Assembly: GCF_018603435.1 (NCBI RefSeq)
Contig: NZ_CP075682.1
Span: 3,348,001 to 3,412,000 of the forward strand
Direction of reading: 5' to 3'
DNA from: Chryseobacterium sp. ZHDP1
Lineage (GTDB): Bacteria; Bacteroidota; Bacteroidia; Flavobacteriales; Weeksellaceae
Length of the DNA stretch: 64,000 nt
Part shown: one piece after another, positions 60,376-64,000 of the stretch
How positions within the stretch are numbered: the stretch's first letter is position 1
How the letters are laid out: each line of letters begins with the position of its first letter
Notes under the pieces: generated by a model
Databases searched by the model: none
What the model was told of the DNA's origin: nothing
What the model saw: the letters and a program-made list of their open reading frames with translations, nothing else
Made by a program: the position numbers and the translations under genes

Positions 60376-61032
60376 ATGAAATTACACAGAGAATCAAAAG
60401 GAACTATTACCGTTGCGACTATCCTGTTCATCATTTTGGGTGCGCTGGCTATTTATTTTCTTGAAATGTGGTCATTGGTGATCATTCTGCCTTTATTGGT
60501 AATCTACAGTTTAGTATTTTGGTTCTTCAGAGTTCCGAATCGTGAAATTCTCGATCACAAAGAGAATGTGATTGCTCCGGTAGACGGAAAAGTAGTAATG
60601 ATAAAAGAAGTTGAAGAGGATGAGTTTATCAAAGGAAAAGCCATTCAGGTTTCTATTTTTATGTCTCCGCTTAATGTACATATCTGCCGATATCCGGTTT
60701 CAGGAAATGTAATTTATAAGAAATACCATCCGGGAAAATATCTTGTAGCATGGCATGAAAAATCTTCTACGGAAAACGAGAGAACAACCGTTGCGGTGGA
60801 AAGTTTAACCAATCATAAAGTGGTTTTCAGACAGATTGCAGGATATGTGGCAAGAAGAATTGTTTTCTACTGTAATGAAGGCGATGCTGCAAAAGCAGGG
60901 CATGAATTCGGTTTCATTAAATTCGGTTCCAGAATGGACGTATTTCTTCCTTTAGATACAGAAATTGTATGTAAAATTGGTGATATCACGAAAGGAGGTC
61001 TTGATGTAATCGCCAGAATGAAGGATGAATAG
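60376..61032 (+). CDS. psd: Phosphatidylserine decarboxylase, short (type II) form
   Basis: A 218-aa proenzyme that makes phosphatidylethanolamine. Two N-terminal helices (ATILFIIL, WSLVIILPLLVIYSLVFWFF); the self-cleavage site is the Gly-Ser of FIKFGSRMDVFLP near 183, giving a pyruvoyl group on the alpha chain. Also VIAPVDGKVVMIKEV and IFMSPLNVHICRYPVSG. Terminator follows. Confidence 0.94.
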   Translation: MKLHRESKGTITVATILFIILGALAIYFLEMWSLVIILPLLVIYSLVFWFFRVPNREILDHKENVIAPVDGKVVMIKEVEEDEFIKGKAIQVSIFMSPLNVHICRYPVSGNVIYKKYHPGKYLVAWHEKSSTENERTTVAVESLTNHKVVFRQIAGYVARRIVFYCNEGDAAKAGHEFGFIKFGSRMDVFLPLDTEIVCKIGDITKGGLDVIARMKDE

Positions 61033-61347
61033 AAATTGATACAAAATTATTATAATACAAAGAGAGGTTTTTCAGCCTCTCTTTTTCTTTTTCAAAAATC
61101 AATATCTGAAAGGATTTCCAAATTTTTTTGAAATTTAAATTTAAAAAAAAGCTTTAAATATTTTAACCTATCAAAAATGATAGGTATTGGTAGAGATTGA
61201 TATATACTATAATTTTGTCTCATTAAGTGTGAGATAATCAGGTGAATAATAATGAGTTTATGCATTATTACGGCATGATTCAATTCATCTAATTTTCTTT
61301 TATGTAATTAGCAGCTTTTTTAATAACCTTAACTTAAACACTACGAA
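61033..61347. other. Intergenic stretch
   Basis: It holds the psd terminator (61059-61086); the rest is AT-rich and featureless. No clear -7 box stands before the secreted protein gene. Confidence 0.6.
61059..61086 (+). terminator. Terminator after psd
   Basis: AAAGAGAGG-TTTTTCAG-CCTCTCTTT followed by TT. Confidence 0.8.
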
Positions 61348-62928
61348 ATGAGAAATTTTTATATTTTTTATCTGATCGGGCTGAGTTGTTCTTCTTTTGC
61401 CCAAGTGGGAATTAATACGTCATCTCCTGAGGCGACGCTGGATATCAGAGGAAAAAACGATACCGGAAATGCAGGGGTAGCCGTTCCCGGTGTTGTACAC
61501 GGTAAAGATGGTATTCTTGTTCCCAGAGTTACAGCACTGAATGTAAACGGTACTGTGAATGGACAGCTGGTATATCTAATAAACAATTCCGGCATTTATA
61601 ATAAAGGATTTTACTATTGGGACGGAATCTCTTCCTGGGTAGGTTTAAGCGGGGGAGGAAGTGCCGGAGATCTTACAAATGATGCATTTGTAAATGACAA
61701 CACCAACCAGATGGTAAAACTGGGAACTAAATCTGACGGATCTACCGTAAGACCATTAAATACCGCCTTTGTTATAAAAGATAACGGAAATCTGGGGATT
61801 GGAACTGAGACTCCGAATACATCGGCATTATTAGATTTAACTGCCGCAGATAAAGGTATTTTAATTCCTAGAGTAGCTCTTACAAGTACCACAGATATTG
61901 TTACCATCCCTAATCCATTAACCAGTATGTTAGTCTATAATAACGGATCAGCAGCTTTAACTTATAAAGGATTTGTTTTTTGGAATGGAACCGAATGGAG
62001 AACAATTAATAATCAATCTACAAAAGCGCCTACCATAACTTCTTTAACCTGCAACGCTGCGACTTTATCTCCTGCAACCTATACCAGCGGGGTAGCTTAT
62101 AATGGGATTTTAAAAATCCCGTATACAGGAGGTAACGGCGGTCTCTATCAGGAAGGAACTACAGTTACCGTAAATGGATTGAACATAAAACTTCTTCCGG
62201 GAGAGCTTGCAACAGGCAGTGGCCAGCTTTCTTTCTCAGTCTGGGGAACACCTTCTGTTTCTTCCCCTACAGCAATTACTTTTCCTATACAAGGGAGTTC
62301 CGGCAATGGTTTAGTGCCGTTTCTTACCAGTGGTCAGAATTGCAGTGCTGCAGTAGGCGATCAGGTTGCCGCTGAATACAGCCAATCGATCACTTTGGGA
62401 CCTTTGGTTTCAACAAATGATCCGGCTCCCGGATATCACAAATATGTTACCTCTCCCGATGGAAAATTTTCTGTCAGAATATTTGTACAAGATGGAGTTA
62501 GTAACCTAAATTCAGGCGTAAACTTACAGATAAGAAGTAACTCCGGTACACCAAGTATTTTCTGGAATGGTTCAACCCAACGTACAACTGCTAATTCCAG
62601 TAATCCAGAGACTGTATCTGCTTATAACGATAATCCTTTTCCTCAGGCAGGAAAATGGTATGGAGGTGATGGGACTGCTTTCGGAGGTCCTTTTCAGGAA
62701 GGTGTTTTAGCAGCTTGGGGAATTTCGAATCTTTATAACGGAAATAAGCCTGAATTCAGAACCTACACATGGACCACAAATGATAATGCTCAGGTTGCCT
62801 ACGTATTAACGTGTATGTTTTCAAATAATGATGCTGCTGCGATTGGTTTAGATGCAACCACATGTCCTAATGGTACCTGTTCAACTACAAAAGCATATCT
62901 CAGAATTGAACAGTTCAGAGTTCCATAA
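61348..62928 (+). CDS. Secreted adhesin/tail-fibre-like repeat protein
   Basis: A 526-aa protein with a signal peptide (MRNFYIFYLIGLSCSSFAQ). Two copies of the VGINTxxPxATLDIxG / LGIGTETPNTSALLDL motif, each followed by a GILxPRVAL and KGFxxWxG segment, mark the flavobacterial surface-protein family with tail-fibre-like repeats. The C-terminal 250 residues are Ser/Thr/Gly-rich beta structure. It may be an adhesin; no T9SS signal is obvious. Confidence 0.7.
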   Translation: MRNFYIFYLIGLSCSSFAQVGINTSSPEATLDIRGKNDTGNAGVAVPGVVHGKDGILVPRVTALNVNGTVNGQLVYLINNSGIYNKGFYYWDGISSWVGLSGGGSAGDLTNDAFVNDNTNQMVKLGTKSDGSTVRPLNTAFVIKDNGNLGIGTETPNTSALLDLTAADKGILIPRVALTSTTDIVTIPNPLTSMLVYNNGSAALTYKGFVFWNGTEWRTINNQSTKAPTITSLTCNAATLSPATYTSGVAYNGILKIPYTGGNGGLYQEGTTVTVNGLNIKLLPGELATGSGQLSFSVWGTPSVSSPTAITFPIQGSSGNGLVPFLTSGQNCSAAVGDQVAAEYSQSITLGPLVSTNDPAPGYHKYVTSPDGKFSVRIFVQDGVSNLNSGVNLQIRSNSGTPSIFWNGSTQRTTANSSNPETVSAYNDNPFPQAGKWYGGDGTAFGGPFQEGVLAAWGISNLYNGNKPEFRTYTWTTNDNAQVAYVLTCMFSNNDAAAIGLDATTCPNGTCSTTKAYLRIEQFRVP

Positions 62929-62955
62929 TGTTCAGAGTTCTTAGAAAACAAATAT

Positions 62956-62990
62956 AAGCTCTTAATGTTTATCCTTAAGAGCTTTTTCCG
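62956..62990 (+). terminator. Terminator of the secreted-protein gene
   Basis: AAGCTCTTAA-TGTTTATCC-TTAAGAGCTT then TTT. Confidence 0.85.
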
Positions 62991-63080
62991 TGAAAGACTA
63001 TAACGTTGAAGGAAATCCCGAGATCAATGTATTGTCAATCTTTCTGCTGAATTTCGTGGAAGAAGGTCGGTAAAATTTCA

Positions 63081-63431
63081 TCAGATGTTTTTATTTTGTT
63101 GTTCTAATATAAGATTTCCCCAGTTATCCATAGCTTCCAGTAAAGGAATAAGTGTTTTACCAAAATCGGTTAAACTGTAGATTACTTTTAATGGAGGTTT
63201 CTTTCCGTAAACTTTTCTTGAAACCAGACCATCATCCCGTAATTGTTTTAAATATAAGCTTAAGGACATATCTGTAATAAAATCCATCTCGTTTTTAAGT
63301 TCAGTGTAGCGTCTTTCACCATCTTTTAGATGGTATAAAATTAAAGCTTTCCATTTACCGCCTACCAAATCCATTACTAAACTTATGGTAGAAGGATATA
63401 ATTTACCTTTTATTTTAATGTTTTTGCTCAT
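63081..63431 (-). CDS. HxlR-family regulator
   Basis: A 116-aa winged-helix regulator, start MSKNIKIKGKLYPSTISLVM; the longer frame lacks a ribosome site, while AAAAAAAG precedes this ATG. Motifs: VGGKWKALILYHLKDGERRY, LSLYLKQLRDDGLVSRKVYG and the wing PLKVIYSLTDFGKTLIPLLE. HxlR proteins respond to aldehydes, redox or xenobiotics; the target is unknown. Confidence 0.85.
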   Translation of the reverse strand: MSKNIKIKGKLYPSTISLVMDLVGGKWKALILYHLKDGERRYTELKNEMDFITDMSLSLYLKQLRDDGLVSRKVYGKKPPLKVIYSLTDFGKTLIPLLEAMDNWGNLILEQQNKNI

Positions 63432-63896
63432 TGTTTTTTGACTTTTTTTGATAGCCATTGCGCATGAAATGATAGAGCCAAATGGATTTTGCAAGCATAT
63501 TCTGAAACAAAAACAGCGCAGACTATTTATTACCAAATTATTATAAAAGAAAGTCTAAACTTTGCTCAATAAAGTTCACAATACTTTCATTAAAACACGA
63601 ATTATATGGTAAAATACAATTGTAGTTTTGATAATATATTGATATGAAAAGTGGAAATTATTTAACGGCAGTATTTAATATTGAAATTATACATACACTT
63701 GAGTTAACCTCATTGTTTGATCCATTTGTAAAAGTAAATACAAATAAAAACTAAAATGTAAAAATAAACGGAGGATTGATGAATGAGTTCATTTACTGTC
63801 TAAAATATTGTAAAACAGTAGTTTTTGTAAATATTTCGTTTTGTTAAAGTAGCATTTTTTATCTTTGTTTTTTACTAAATAGTTTAATTTATTACC
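63432..63896. other. Intergenic stretch between HxlR and the last gene
   Basis: No convincing gene; a 36-codon ORF at 63643 lacks support. A -7 box TATCTTTG at 63860-63867 precedes the partial last gene. Confidence 0.5.
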
Positions 63897-64000
63897 TTGG
63901 AAAAATTTCATTTGGGTGACATAATTTTAAAACTGTTATTTTTGTTTTGCTTATTTATAATTTCAGAACTATTTAATATTTACACTAAGAACAACAATGA
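63897..64000 (+). CDS. N-terminal part of a membrane or secreted protein
   Basis: A TTG-start frame (MEKFHLGDIILKLLFLFCLF) is open to the window end. It opens with a hydrophobic segment, which suggests a signal anchor. The -7 box at 63860 supports transcription. Nothing more can be said from 34 codons. Confidence 0.4.
   Translation, partial: MEKFHLGDIILKLLFLFCLFIISELFNIYTKNNN

Noticed and set aside
63643..63753. 36-codon plus-strand ORF
   Set aside because: No ribosome site, no promoter box and no recognisable features.

Overview
The window comes from a low-GC Bacteroidota chromosome. It looks like the Chryseobacterium/Weeksellaceae branch of the Flavobacteriia. The signs are flavobacterial gene families (DUF4271, DUF4296, HYC_CC_PP-type protein, RprXY-like two-component pair), SCxx lipoboxes, frequent TAnnTTTG (-7) promoter boxes, and core proteins of the usual flavobacterial lengths. 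No rRNA, tRNA or CRISPR array was recognised.

Region A (1 to about 23.26 kb) is accessory DNA. It starts with the 3' end of a DUF2750 gene, a small lipoprotein gene and a 53-codon gene. Next is the early region of a Mu-like transposable phage or element (1.2-7.6 kb): an S24 repressor diverges from a minus-strand operon of a small regulator, MuA-like transposase, MuB-like ATPase, a second ATPase, two small ORFs and a DUF3164 protein, and no structural genes are visible. AT-rich DNA with small genes leads to three back-to-back, nearly perfect 867-bp units (9131-11731). Each encodes the same 203-aa protein with a glycine-rich C-terminal segment, and decayed remnants lie on both sides. After small genes (a VOC protein and a frameshifted membrane gene) and a serine recombinase comes a damage-tolerance cassette (13.98-19.04 kb): a LexA-like S24 repressor divergent from a Y-family polymerase and a DnaE-type polymerase, with two palindromic operators between them. 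The Y-family protein has Lys where the catalytic Glu is expected. Next are three tandem tyrosine recombinases (19.9-23.1 kb), the layout of a RIT (recombinase in trio) element. It abuts a umuC gene lacking its 5' third, so the element sits in or next to a broken umuC.

Region B (23.26-64 kb) is ordinary chromosome: YdeI/DUF1801 protein, serine hydrolase, M48 protease, glyS, pseudouridine synthase, pyrD, DUF445, msrB, an L,D-transpeptidase, a TetR-thioesterase-KASII operon with a palindromic operator, AraC/OsmC, a copper-type module (HYC_CC_PP protein plus a TonB receptor fused to two HMA domains), a lipoprotein with an HGxPxHxC repeat, a sensor kinase/response regulator pair, prolyl oligopeptidase, hemD/DUF4271, a plus-strand cluster (polyprenol-P mannosyltransferase, DUF4296, tgt, lptF/G-like), birA, rsfS-ftsH-LUD-cdsA-psd, a secreted repeat protein and an HxlR regulator.

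The most unusual parts are the 867-bp array, the Glu-to-Lys Y-family polymerase paired with DnaE under its own LexA-like switch, and the HMA-TonB receptor fusion. Several genes have a -7 box ending about 4-6 bases before the start codon, which suggests leaderless mRNAs. All family assignments come from reading the sequence; no database search was run.
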